Shown here piece after piece: positions 1-6,533 of a DNA stretch of 35,760 nucleotides. Under the pieces are notes generated by a model. It had not been told where the DNA came from. It saw only the letters and a program-made list of their open reading frames with translations, and ran no database searches. Numbering within the stretch: position 1 is the stretch's first letter; the number at the start of each line of letters is the position of its first letter. Source of the stretch: JBGTLA01 sp041744375 (lineage in GTDB: Bacteria; Actinomycetota; Acidimicrobiia; Spongiisociales; ZC4RG35); contig JBGTLA010000041.1 in the NCBI GenBank assembly GCA_041744375.1, positions 1 through 35,760 on the forward strand, read 5' to 3'. A program made the position numbers and the translations under genes.

Positions 1-162
1 CGCCCCCGTCGGGGGCATCGAAGTCGGCGGAGGGGCCCCCGCCGGGCCGGGCGCCCCGGGGCTCGAACGAACCATGTTGACCGACCCGCACACGGGACAC
101 GGATAGCGCCCCTCTCCGGGGACATCGAATTGTGTGCGGCAAGCGCCACATCGGACGATCAC
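1..162 (-). CDS. Zinc-ribbon protein, N-terminal part (runs off window)
   Basis: Seen: a GTG at 162-160 opens a frame that stays open to base 1 (54 codons). It starts VIVRCGACRTQFDVPG and continues RYPCPVCGS, so there are two CxxC pairs about 15 residues apart, followed by a Gly/Pro/Ala-rich linker. This is the MJ0042/FmdB style of N-terminal zinc ribbon, often joined through a low-complexity linker to a membrane or other domain, which here would lie outside the window. The GTG overlaps the TGA of the upstream gene (GTGA), and GAGGAG just upstream can act as ribosome binding site, so the two are probably translationally coupled. The function is unknown because the body of the protein is missing. 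The four cysteines and the tight coupling make it a real gene rather than a chance frame. Confidence 0.7.
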   Translation of the reverse strand, partial: MIVRCGACRTQFDVPGEGRYPCPVCGSVNMVRSSPGAPGPAGAPPPTSMPPTGA

Positions 163-638
163 TCCTCTTCACCTTCCCTTTCGGTATTCACATCATCGCG
201 CATTTTCGTCCCGTCGACCGGATCGCCCACCGCCCCGATCGAAACGAGGTACTGGGCCTCGAGCTGCAAGACCTCCGCTACGTCCCTCCGATCGTAGGTG
301 GTCCCATGCACGGTGGCTATCCGTCCGACGATGTAGTCGACCGAGGCGTCGGTGCCACCGGCGAAGGTCTCGACCGGACGCCACCTCTGGCGCTGGGCGA
401 GGCCTTGCAGAAGATACACCTCCCATTCGATGATCCGCCGGACACCGCCCCCACGAAGTCGCCCCTGGGTTTCGGCATCGAGACGGGCGACGATGAACTC
501 CACGGCTTCGTCGACGACATACGCTGGCTCGGACCGGCCCGGGCGCCGGCGAGCCTCCTGCCAAACCAGCGCCCCCACCACGAGCAGGAGGACGGCCACC
601 AGGAAGGCGGCGAGTGTCACGAGGCTGGAGCCTGACAT
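159..638 (-). CDS. Membrane-anchored protein of unknown function
   Basis: This 159-residue protein starts at the ATG at 638 (MSGSSLVTLAAFL), 7 bases after the acyl-CoA dehydrogenase stop. A longer frame runs upstream but would lie inside the dehydrogenase. Residues 5-25 form one clear membrane helix (LVTLAAFLVAVLLLVVGALVW). A soluble part of about 130 residues follows, with a helical middle (VVDEAVEFIVARLDAETQG, IIEWEVYLLQGLAQRQRW) and a very acidic tail (TEREGEEE). I recognise no family. Its position between an acyl-CoA dehydrogenase and a zinc-ribbon protein, with a 4-bp GTGA overlap to the latter, suggests one transcript. The cytoplasmic side of the soluble domain is inferred from the Arg-rich flank after the helix (QEARRRPGR). 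Confidence 0.75.
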   Translation of the reverse strand: MSGSSLVTLAAFLVAVLLLVVGALVWQEARRRPGRSEPAYVVDEAVEFIVARLDAETQGRLRGGGVRRIIEWEVYLLQGLAQRQRWRPVETFAGGTDASVDYIVGRIATVHGTTYDRRDVAEVLQLEAQYLVSIGAVGDPVDGTKMRDDVNTEREGEEE

Positions 639-645
639 CTGGGGA

Positions 646-1758
646 TCAGACACCGAGACGTTCGGCCAGAATCGCCCGGTGGCGGGGGGAACTGGCGAAG
701 AGCAACTGCGAGCTCTTGGCGCGTTTGAAATAGAGATGGGCGTCGTGCTCCCACGTGAACCCGAGACCACCGTGGATCTGAATCGTGTTGGCGGCGCATT
801 CGAAGTAGACCTCGGAGACGAACGACTTGGCCAGCGGTGCCATGATGTCGACCTCGTCGGCGTCGTGGTCGATCACCCGCGCCAGGTGGTAGGCGGCCGA
901 CCGTGCCGATTCAACGGCGACGAGCATCTCGGCGCACATGTGCTTGATGGCCTGGAACGAGCCGATGGGCCGGCCGAACTGATGCCGCTCCTTGGCGTAG
1001 GCCACCGACATGTCGAGACACGCCTGCGACCCACCCACCTGTTCCATGGCCAGCGCGCCAATCCCACGGTTCATCATCAGGGCCAAGGCGGCGATCCCAC
1101 CGTTTTCCGAGCCGAGAGCCAGCGCTCTTACTCCCTCCATCCTCACTACGGCCAACGGTCGGGTGAGATCCATCGGGTCGAGTGGGGTGCGGATGACTCC
1201 CTCCGCCTCAGCCTCGACGAGGAATAGTCCTGTCCCATCGGCGTGGCGGGCCGCCACGATGAGAGTGTCGGCCGTATGGCCATCGAGGACGGGGCTCTTG
1301 GTGCCGTCGATGATCCACTCGTCGCCGTGGCGGCGAGCAGCGCTGGTGATCTCCGCCGTTTCCCATCCGCACTCGGGCTCAGCGACGGCCACGGCCAGAG
1401 CCAGGCGGCCCGAGGCCACTGCGCCGAGGAGTTGAGCCTTTTGCTCGTCGGTGCCAACCGCCGCCACAACCCCGGCTCCGAGGATGACAGTCGACAAGAA
1501 CGGGGATGGGTAGAGGCTACGCCCCATCTCCTCGGCGAGAACCGCCAATTCCAAGAACCCGCCTCCCCCACCGCCGTGCTCCTCATCGATGGCGATTCCG
1601 AGCCAGCCGAGGTCGCCCAACTCCTCCCACTGGTCGCGGTCGTGCCCGGCTTCGGTCTCCATGATGCGACGCACCTCTGCCGAGGGCGCTCGATCGTCGA
1701 GCCACCGCCGAACGTATGTGCGCAGCTCCTCCTGTTCGGCAGAGAACGACCCACTCAT
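646..1758 (-). CDS. Acyl-CoA dehydrogenase, form lacking the usual catalytic Glu motif
   Basis: This 370-residue flavoprotein of the acyl-CoA dehydrogenase family should carry out alpha,beta-dehydrogenation of an acyl-CoA thioester with FAD. Seen: an N-terminal helical domain (FSAEQEELRTYVRRWL), a middle beta domain (VAVAEPECGWE) and the C-terminal FAD helix bundle (YAKERHQFGRPIGSFQAIKH, IQIHGGLGFTWEHDAHLYF). The YEGT-type motif that carries the catalytic Glu in medium-chain enzymes is absent; the end reads KRAKSSQLLFASS. This resembles actinobacterial FadE proteins that act as one half of heterotetramers in sterol or side-chain degradation. That role is inferred, and no obvious partner is adjacent. 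The ATG at 1758 is chosen because TAGCGT lies 7 bases upstream (leaderless pattern) and the family start fits. A longer frame from 1830 has no support. Confidence 0.88.
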   Translation of the reverse strand: MSGSFSAEQEELRTYVRRWLDDRAPSAEVRRIMETEAGHDRDQWEELGDLGWLGIAIDEEHGGGGGGFLELAVLAEEMGRSLYPSPFLSTVILGAGVVAAVGTDEQKAQLLGAVASGRLALAVAVAEPECGWETAEITSAARRHGDEWIIDGTKSPVLDGHTADTLIVAARHADGTGLFLVEAEAEGVIRTPLDPMDLTRPLAVVRMEGVRALALGSENGGIAALALMMNRGIGALAMEQVGGSQACLDMSVAYAKERHQFGRPIGSFQAIKHMCAEMLVAVESARSAAYHLARVIDHDADEVDIMAPLAKSFVSEVYFECAANTIQIHGGLGFTWEHDAHLYFKRAKSSQLLFASSPRHRAILAERLGV

Positions 1759-1765
1759 GGCCGGG

Positions 1766-1771
1766 ACGCTA
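1766..1771 (-). promoter_or_regulatory. Leaderless-type -10 box of the 646-1758 dehydrogenase
   Basis: TAGCGT read on the minus strand, 7 bases before the ATG at 1758, fits the TANNNT-N6-8-start pattern seen before several genes here. No Shine-Dalgarno sequence is present, so translation probably begins at the first base of the mRNA. It lies in the 90-base gap after the 1849-3630 gene, so the downstream dehydrogenase can have its own promoter. Confidence 0.5.
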
Positions 1772-1848
1772 ACGGCACTGACGTGAAATCGCGCCACCCC
1801 TTCTTCGCGGCCCGGCTTACTTGTAGGCACCTCACGTGCGGGGAGAAG

Positions 1849-3630
1849 TCAGAAGGCTTCCTCCGGTAGGTCCATCAGCCAGCCTGAGTCGGCCTGGGCG
1901 GCGGCCGCACGGTCTTCCACCTTGGGCAAGATGTGATCGACGAAGAAGCGCGCCGACGCCACCTTGCCGGCGTGGAACGGTGATGCTTCTGTCTGGGGGG
2001 CGGCGATCTCGGCGTGACGGAGGAGTTGCCAGGCAATCGTCACCTCGGCCAGCGACTCGAGCAGGGCGTTGGCGTGGAGGCCGGTCCGGTAGACCCGTTG
2101 GGGATCGTCGACCGAACCCAATAGATGCTCGACCATGACTCCAACGTGGGTCTGAGCGGCATCCAGAGCCCGGGCCAGAACGGAGCGCTCCCTCGCCAGC
2201 GGATCCCCTTCGCCGCCCCCCTTCGTGAACTCGACGATCTCCGACGACAGCGACGCCAGCGTCTCTCCCCGGTCGCGGGCGATCTTGCGGAAGAACAGGT
2301 CCATGGCCTGGATGCCGGTGGTGCCCTCGTATACGGTGTCGATCTTGGCGTCCCGAATGTATTGCTCGATGGGGTAGTCCTGGAGATATCCGGAACCACC
2401 CAGGACCTGCAGTGACATCGCCAGCAGCTCGTACGCCTTCTCAGACGAATAACCCTTCACCAGGGGGAGCAGCAACCCGCTCCGGCGATCCCATCCTGCT
2501 TCCGGTTCCAGAATGTCCATGTCCTGACACCACGCCGTGTACGTCCACAGTGCCCGCAGCCCCTCGGCATACGCCTTCTGGGTCATGAGCATCCGCCGGA
2601 CATCGGGATGCTGGATGATCCTCACCCGAGGGGCGGCCTTATCGGTGGCCTGTGCCAGATCGGGCCCCTGGATTCGTTCCTTGGCATAGGCAAGAGCATT
2701 GCGGTACCCGGTGGACAGGGTGACGGCCGATTTCGTACCAATCGTCATCCGCGCGCCCTCGATGACCCGGAACATCTGACGGATGCCGTCGTGGACGCCA
2801 CCCACCAGATATCCGACCGCCGGTCGGTCGGCACCGAAGGTGAGCTCGCACGTCGCCGAACCCTTCAGCCCCATCTTCTTCTCCAGGCCGGTGGCAACGA
2901 TCCCGTTGCGCTCTCCCAATGAGCCGTCGCCATCGACCAGGTACTTGGGTACCACGAAGAGCGAGAGACCCTTGGTTCCGGGGACCGCACCCTCAGGACG
3001 TGCCAGTACCAAGTGGATGATGTTCTCTGCGGCGTCGTGCTCGCCGCTGGTGATGAATCGCTTCACACCCTCCAGGTGGTAGGTGAGCCCTTCGACATGG
3101 ACCGCCTTGGTGGTAGCGGCCCCGACGTCCGACCCGGCGTCGGGTTCGGTGAGGATCATCGTCCCCGCCCAATCTCGTTCGACCATCAACTGGGCCAGGC
3201 GTTTTTGGTCGTCGGTTCCTTCTTCGAAGAGGATGCGGGCGAACAGGCCGCCCCCCAGGTAGAAAACAGCCGTGGCGTTTCCTCCCAGGAGCAACTCCTG
3301 AGTGGCCCAAAAGAGGGAAGGAGGCATCTCGAAGCCGCCCAACTCGGCCGGTACGCCCAGGCGCGACCACCCGGCCAGGCGGGCCGCAGCCAGGCTGGCC
3401 TTCACTTCATCGGGCAGTTCGACTCGGCCGTCGACCAGCTGGAGCTCGACCCGGTCACTCGTCACGTACGAGTCGGCCCACTCGTGGCGGGCGAAGCGGT
3501 CGACCTCGCGCAGAAGGTCCCCGACTGTGTCACGGTCGAGACCGGGCCACGGCGCCAGATGATCTTGCACCCTGTGCACCTCGAACAGGTTGAACTCGAG
3601 ATCTCGGAGATCGGAGAGGTAATGACCCAC
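1849..3630 (-). CDS. Acyl-CoA dehydrogenase, long form with extra C-terminal domain
   Basis: This 593-residue protein belongs to the long acyl-CoA dehydrogenases with an additional C-terminal domain (FadE5/AcdA type), and probably oxidises fatty acyl-CoA in beta-oxidation with FAD. Seen: HYLSDLRDLEFNLFEV at the N-terminus, the substrate and FAD motif ILTEPDAGSD (about 160-168), KGYSSEKAYELLAMSLQVLGG, and TVYEGTTGIQAMDLFF with the catalytic Glu near 435. The GTG at 3630 is chosen over the one at 3639 because the AAAGG box ends 8 bases before it; at 3639 the box would touch the start codon. The promoter region to its 5' side holds a perfect palindrome (3653-3680) and a divergent TetR gene, so repression by that regulator with release by an acyl-CoA is likely. 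That control is inference. Confidence 0.92.
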   Translation of the reverse strand: MGHYLSDLRDLEFNLFEVHRVQDHLAPWPGLDRDTVGDLLREVDRFARHEWADSYVTSDRVELQLVDGRVELPDEVKASLAAARLAGWSRLGVPAELGGFEMPPSLFWATQELLLGGNATAVFYLGGGLFARILFEEGTDDQKRLAQLMVERDWAGTMILTEPDAGSDVGAATTKAVHVEGLTYHLEGVKRFITSGEHDAAENIIHLVLARPEGAVPGTKGLSLFVVPKYLVDGDGSLGERNGIVATGLEKKMGLKGSATCELTFGADRPAVGYLVGGVHDGIRQMFRVIEGARMTIGTKSAVTLSTGYRNALAYAKERIQGPDLAQATDKAAPRVRIIQHPDVRRMLMTQKAYAEGLRALWTYTAWCQDMDILEPEAGWDRRSGLLLPLVKGYSSEKAYELLAMSLQVLGGSGYLQDYPIEQYIRDAKIDTVYEGTTGIQAMDLFFRKIARDRGETLASLSSEIVEFTKGGGEGDPLARERSVLARALDAAQTHVGVMVEHLLGSVDDPQRVYRTGLHANALLESLAEVTIAWQLLRHAEIAAPQTEASPFHAGKVASARFFVDHILPKVEDRAAAAQADSGWLMDLPEEAF

Positions 3631-3652
3631 GCCGCCCACCTTTCTCTGGTGT

Positions 3653-3680
3653 TCAAATTAGAACAACCACTCTAATTTGA
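3653..3680. promoter_or_regulatory. Perfect 10-8-10 inverted repeat, probable TetR operator
   Basis: TCAAATTAGA at 3653-3662 is repeated as TCTAATTTGA at 3671-3680, an exact inverted repeat with an 8-base spacer, AT-rich within GC-rich surroundings. It lies 22 bases upstream of the 1849-3630 start codon and about 50 bases upstream of the tetR start, in the only gap between the two divergent genes. Known: TetR-family fatty acid regulators bind palindromes of this size next to their own gene. Control of both genes is inferred. Confidence 0.7.
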
Positions 3681-3717
3681 TTGTCCACTCAAGAATAGCC
3701 CATCGTGTCCACTTCGC

Positions 3718-3723
3718 TACCGT
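3718..3723 (+). promoter_or_regulatory. Leaderless-type -10 box of the tetR gene
   Basis: TACCGT ends 6 bases before the ATG at 3730, so the expected transcription start falls on the start codon. No Shine-Dalgarno sequence is present. The palindrome at 3653-3680 lies just upstream, in reach of polymerase contacts. Confidence 0.5.
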
Positions 3724-3729
3724 GCCGTC

Positions 3730-4269
3730 ATGCGTTACCGCGTGGGCATTGAGACAAGGGCACGAATACTGGGAGCGACTCGCGAACTGGTCTCCGAGTT
3801 CGGGCTCGAAGCAACGACGATCAAGGCAATCTGCCAGCGCGCCGGCATACTGGCCGGATCCTTCTACAACCTGTTCTCATCCAAGGAGGAGGCCATCCTC
3901 GTCGTCATCCGCGAGGCCATTCAGATGGTCGAACCGAACCCGGGCGAGACCGCCGATGTCGAGGCGCTCGTCGCCGCCTATGTTCGATTCTTCGAGGAGC
4001 ACGAGCACCTGGGTCGGGTCTACGTGATGGTGGCCGTGGGGGGTGGGGTGCGGGACGAAGCTCTCCGGGCCCGGCTGATGCGTCATCATGAGCGCCGGGT
4101 GGAGAGGTTTACCGACGCCTTGGCAGCGGCCGAAGTTCAGAACGCAGAACAGATGGCGGAATTGATGGTCGCCGCCTTGAACGGCCTCGCCCTCCACCGC
4201 ATCCTCGATCCCAAATTCGACTTTCCCGGCCAGGCGGAGCGGTTGCTCACTCTTCGACCAGGTCCGTGA
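3730..4269 (+). CDS. TetR-family transcriptional regulator
   Basis: This 179-residue DNA-binding regulator is all-helical, as is typical of TetR proteins. Seen: RARILGATRELVSEFGLEAT leads into the helix-turn-helix TIKAICQRAGILAGSFYNLF at about 30-49, followed by the usual SKEEAI. The C-terminal part (about 60-179) is the ligand-binding and dimer domain, which varies between family members, so the ligand cannot be read from sequence. The gene is divergent from a long acyl-CoA dehydrogenase with a palindromic operator between them, which points to control of fatty acid oxidation with an acyl-CoA as the likely effector (inference). Its last 23 bases overlap the 3' end of the convergent SLH-VanW gene. 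The ATG at 3730 is supported by the TACCGT box 6 bases upstream. Confidence 0.9.
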   Translation: MRYRVGIETRARILGATRELVSEFGLEATTIKAICQRAGILAGSFYNLFSSKEEAILVVIREAIQMVEPNPGETADVEALVAAYVRFFEEHEHLGRVYVMVAVGGGVRDEALRARLMRHHERRVERFTDALAAAEVQNAEQMAELMVAALNGLALHRILDPKFDFPGQAERLLTLRPGP

Positions 4270-5611
4270 GGCCGGCCACGCCGACAAATCCCTGAATGTC
4301 GGCACTGGACAGGTAGGTCCAGTTCCACGCCTGCGAACGCTGGCTGCCGTCCGGCTCACGAATCGTCCGCACTACCCGAGCGCTCCCGCCTCCCGAAAAA
4401 GTGGCTGACCCACTGACCGAAGCCGACACCCGCCGGCCCTCGTCATTGGTGACGGTGATGGCCGAGCGCAGGTTTCCCTTCGGGTGGTAACCGGTCATCT
4501 GCCATCCCCCGGCGTAGCCCCACAGCTCCACCATGATGTAGGTCGGCTGCGGATTGGTGCGGACCATGACAATGGTGTCGGTATCGTTGCGAAACTTCAC
4601 GTCCAAGCTGGGATAGCCCATGGTCGCTTCGATGCCGAGCGGATAACGGTCGATGTAGCGGCTATGCGGCTTGTGTTCGACGATCTCGAACCCGCCCCAG
4701 AAGGCGGCGTTGTACATGGTGGTGCCGAACTGGGAGGTGCCGCCACCGATGACGCAGCACGCCAGTCGCCCACCGTCCAGATATGGGGCTCCCACGTAAC
4801 CCTTGGCGGTGGTACGAGCTCCCACGATCTCATTGATCGAGAAGACCTCGCCGGGCTTGACGATGTAACCATCGAGGGCCTCGGCCATGAGGCGGATGTT
4901 CGTGACCCTTGGCTCGCAGCAGTCGTGGTAGGTGCTGAAGCGCGAGATGCGCTGCATGATGCGCTCGGGCGGCTGATTCGGTTCGAGATGCGGAAGCGCT
5001 CGAGCGAGGAACGTCGCCATCTGGGCGCGGGTCACCCGGTCGAAGGGGCAATAGGCGGTGTTCTCGGGCGGGTTGCACCCGCGCGTGACATCGGATGCCG
5101 CCAACGCCTCGATGTCGTCGCGATGGACGGAGTCTTCGACGTCGTCGAAACCCGCCTCTCCCACCGGCGGTGGTAGGTCGAGAGCGCGCACCAAGAACGA
5201 GGCCATGGCCCCGCGCGTCACATGACCGGTGGGGCAGAAACGGTCGTTGTCGGGCGGATTGCAGCCCAGGGTGATACCCGCCGCAGCCACGGCATTGATG
5301 GCACTCTCGAACTGGGAGTCGGAGTCGTCGACGAAGAAGTCCACGTCGGTATCGGCCAGCCCCAACGCCCGAACGAGGAAGGTCGCCATCTCACCCCGCG
5401 AGACCGACCGATCCGGGCAGAACAAGAGGCCACGGTCGTCACATCCTCTCGTGATGTCGGCAGCAGCCAAGGCCTCGATCGCTGCTTCGTGGACACTTCC
5501 GTCGTCATCGACAAAGGTCCCGCCCGGAGGAAGCTCGTCGGCGGCCGCCGGCCCGGCCGCCACCAACACCACGGCGACCGGCAGAACAAAGGCGATGAGG
5601 AGGTAACGCAC
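4247..5611 (-). CDS. Exported protein with three SLH repeats and a VanW domain
   Basis: This secreted protein of about 454 residues has a signal peptide (VRYLLIAFVLPVAVVLVAAG, probable cleavage after AAA near 24). Three S-layer homology repeats follow at about 33-84, 92-144 and 154-206, each with a Cys pair (TRGCDDRGLLFCPD, LGCNPPDNDRFCP, RGCNPPENTAYCP). A VanW (YoaR-like) domain follows at about 223-353 (GARTTAKGYVGAPYLDGG, GGGTSQFGTTMYNAAFWGG), then a beta-rich tail. Known: SLH repeats anchor proteins to the cell envelope; VanW domains occur in vancomycin-resistance and spore or wall proteins but their activity is unknown. The common GGGxCQ motif reads GGGTSQ here. The GTG at 5611 gives a clean signal peptide; an in-frame GTG at 5662 would add 17 residues and is less likely. 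Neither has a strong Shine-Dalgarno sequence. Confidence 0.88.
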   Translation of the reverse strand: MRYLLIAFVLPVAVVLVAAGPAAADELPPGGTFVDDDGSVHEAAIEALAAADITRGCDDRGLLFCPDRSVSRGEMATFLVRALGLADTDVDFFVDDSDSQFESAINAVAAAGITLGCNPPDNDRFCPTGHVTRGAMASFLVRALDLPPPVGEAGFDDVEDSVHRDDIEALAASDVTRGCNPPENTAYCPFDRVTRAQMATFLARALPHLEPNQPPERIMQRISRFSTYHDCCEPRVTNIRLMAEALDGYIVKPGEVFSINEIVGARTTAKGYVGAPYLDGGRLACCVIGGGTSQFGTTMYNAAFWGGFEIVEHKPHSRYIDRYPLGIEATMGYPSLDVKFRNDTDTIVMVRTNPQPTYIMVELWGYAGGWQMTGYHPKGNLRSAITVTNDEGRRVSASVSGSATFSGGGSARVVRTIREPDGSQRSQAWNWTYLSSADIQGFVGVAGLTDLVEE

Positions 5612-5720
5612 CCGGGGAGTGTGACAGGTTCGAGCCGGTCGCGGCAAGGCGTGTCGAGGCACCGACCCGACATTGGCCCATATCCTCGGCGAAGGCTACA
5701 CAGCCCCTAGGCGGCGTCTG

Positions 5721-6386
5721 TCACCGTGACCTGAACTCCTCTGCCACCTCGGGGGGGCAGTTCATGAAGATCGAGGTGACGAGGCGAGATGCCTCGAGTT
5801 GGTCCGCTTGGCTCAGATCCTCGATCGATCCACCACCCGAGTCGAGGAGAGCCTCGAATGCGATGATGTCGCCCTCGCAGTCACCACCTTCCATCTCCTC
5901 CCAGATGGCAGCTTGATCGGCAAACCACTCGAGGTAGGCGACCGTGCCCGGGGCCTCGCGGCCGGCTATGGCGATCATCTGTCGGTAGGCCGGCTCGTTG
6001 TCGGTTTCCGGGCAGTTCTCCTCCATCCTCTGTTCGTAATCGATCCCGATCTGCTCGAGTTCGTCGGCAGGGAAGTCGGCATCTTCGAAAATGTCGTCGA
6101 GGTCGACATCTTCCACCAGCGGCTCCATGGCCTTGAGCATCTCGATGACCACGTTCACGCAAGCAGCCGGCCAGTCGCCAGGACCGACCTCCGCGGCGTC
6201 TCCTGTGACATCGGGGTCGGCGGCCGCCGTAGTGGCCGAGGCAACGGTGTCGGGGGAGACATCAGCCGGAGCCGTGACGGCCGGCGCGGTTGCTCCAGTC
6301 GTCGTGGGGCCTGTGCCGGACTGCTCGGAGCCGCAGCCGACGAGTGTCAGAGACAGGATCAGGATCGAGGCCCTCAGAACTCCCAC
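5721..6386 (-). CDS. Lipoprotein of unknown function
   Basis: This 221-residue protein is probably anchored on the outer face of the membrane. Seen: a hydrophobic leader ending in the lipobox LVGC (Cys at 18), then a Thr/Ala/Pro-rich linker typical of surface lipoproteins. An acidic, mostly helical domain follows, with several Cys (WPAACVNVV, MEENCPETD, GGDCEGDI, FMNCPPEV), so disulfides are likely. I recognise no family. GTG at 6386 is preferred to TTG at 6389 because GAGG sits 5 bases before it. The gene runs in the same direction as the SLH-VanW gene, about 110 bases upstream of it. Its start region faces the divergent STAND gene. Confidence 0.8.
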   Translation of the reverse strand: MGVLRASILILSLTLVGCGSEQSGTGPTTTGATAPAVTAPADVSPDTVASATTAAADPDVTGDAAEVGPGDWPAACVNVVIEMLKAMEPLVEDVDLDDIFEDADFPADELEQIGIDYEQRMEENCPETDNEPAYRQMIAIAGREAPGTVAYLEWFADQAAIWEEMEGGDCEGDIIAFEALLDSGGGSIEDLSQADQLEASRLVTSIFMNCPPEVAEEFRSR

Positions 6387-6470
6387 CAATACCTCGCTTC
6401 CCCCGGGAGATCTCCGGGCTATTCGTGCGCAGGGACTTCAACTTATCGATCACCGGGAGGAGTCGCAGTG

Positions 6471-6490
6471 CCGGAGTAGTCCCACTCCGG
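6471..6490. promoter_or_regulatory. Inverted repeat, copy A of an operator-like motif
   Basis: CCGGAGT (6471-6477) and ACTCCGG (6484-6490) form an exact inverted repeat with the spacer AGTCCC, followed by TCCCAG. The stretch 6472-6496 matches 8583-8607 at 23 of 25 bases. It lies about 30 bases upstream of the TACGCT box of the STAND gene, a placement usual for activator sites. Binding by the helix-turn-helix protein encoded just downstream is inference. Confidence 0.55.
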
Positions 6491-6519
6491 TCCCAGCGAC
6501 GGGGTTCCCCACGGAGGGC

Positions 6520-6525
6520 TACGCT
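6520..6525 (+). promoter_or_regulatory. Leaderless-type -10 box of the STAND-HTH gene
   Basis: TACGCT lies 8 bases before the ATG at 6534. A GGAGGG overlaps the region just upstream of it but is too far from the start codon to act as a ribosome binding site, which favours leaderless initiation. Confidence 0.4.
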
Positions 6526-6533
6526 CCCAGCGC

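Noticed and set aside
352..1227. 291-codon open frame on the plus strand
   Set aside because: It is antisense to the membrane protein and acyl-CoA dehydrogenase genes and shows no protein family features.
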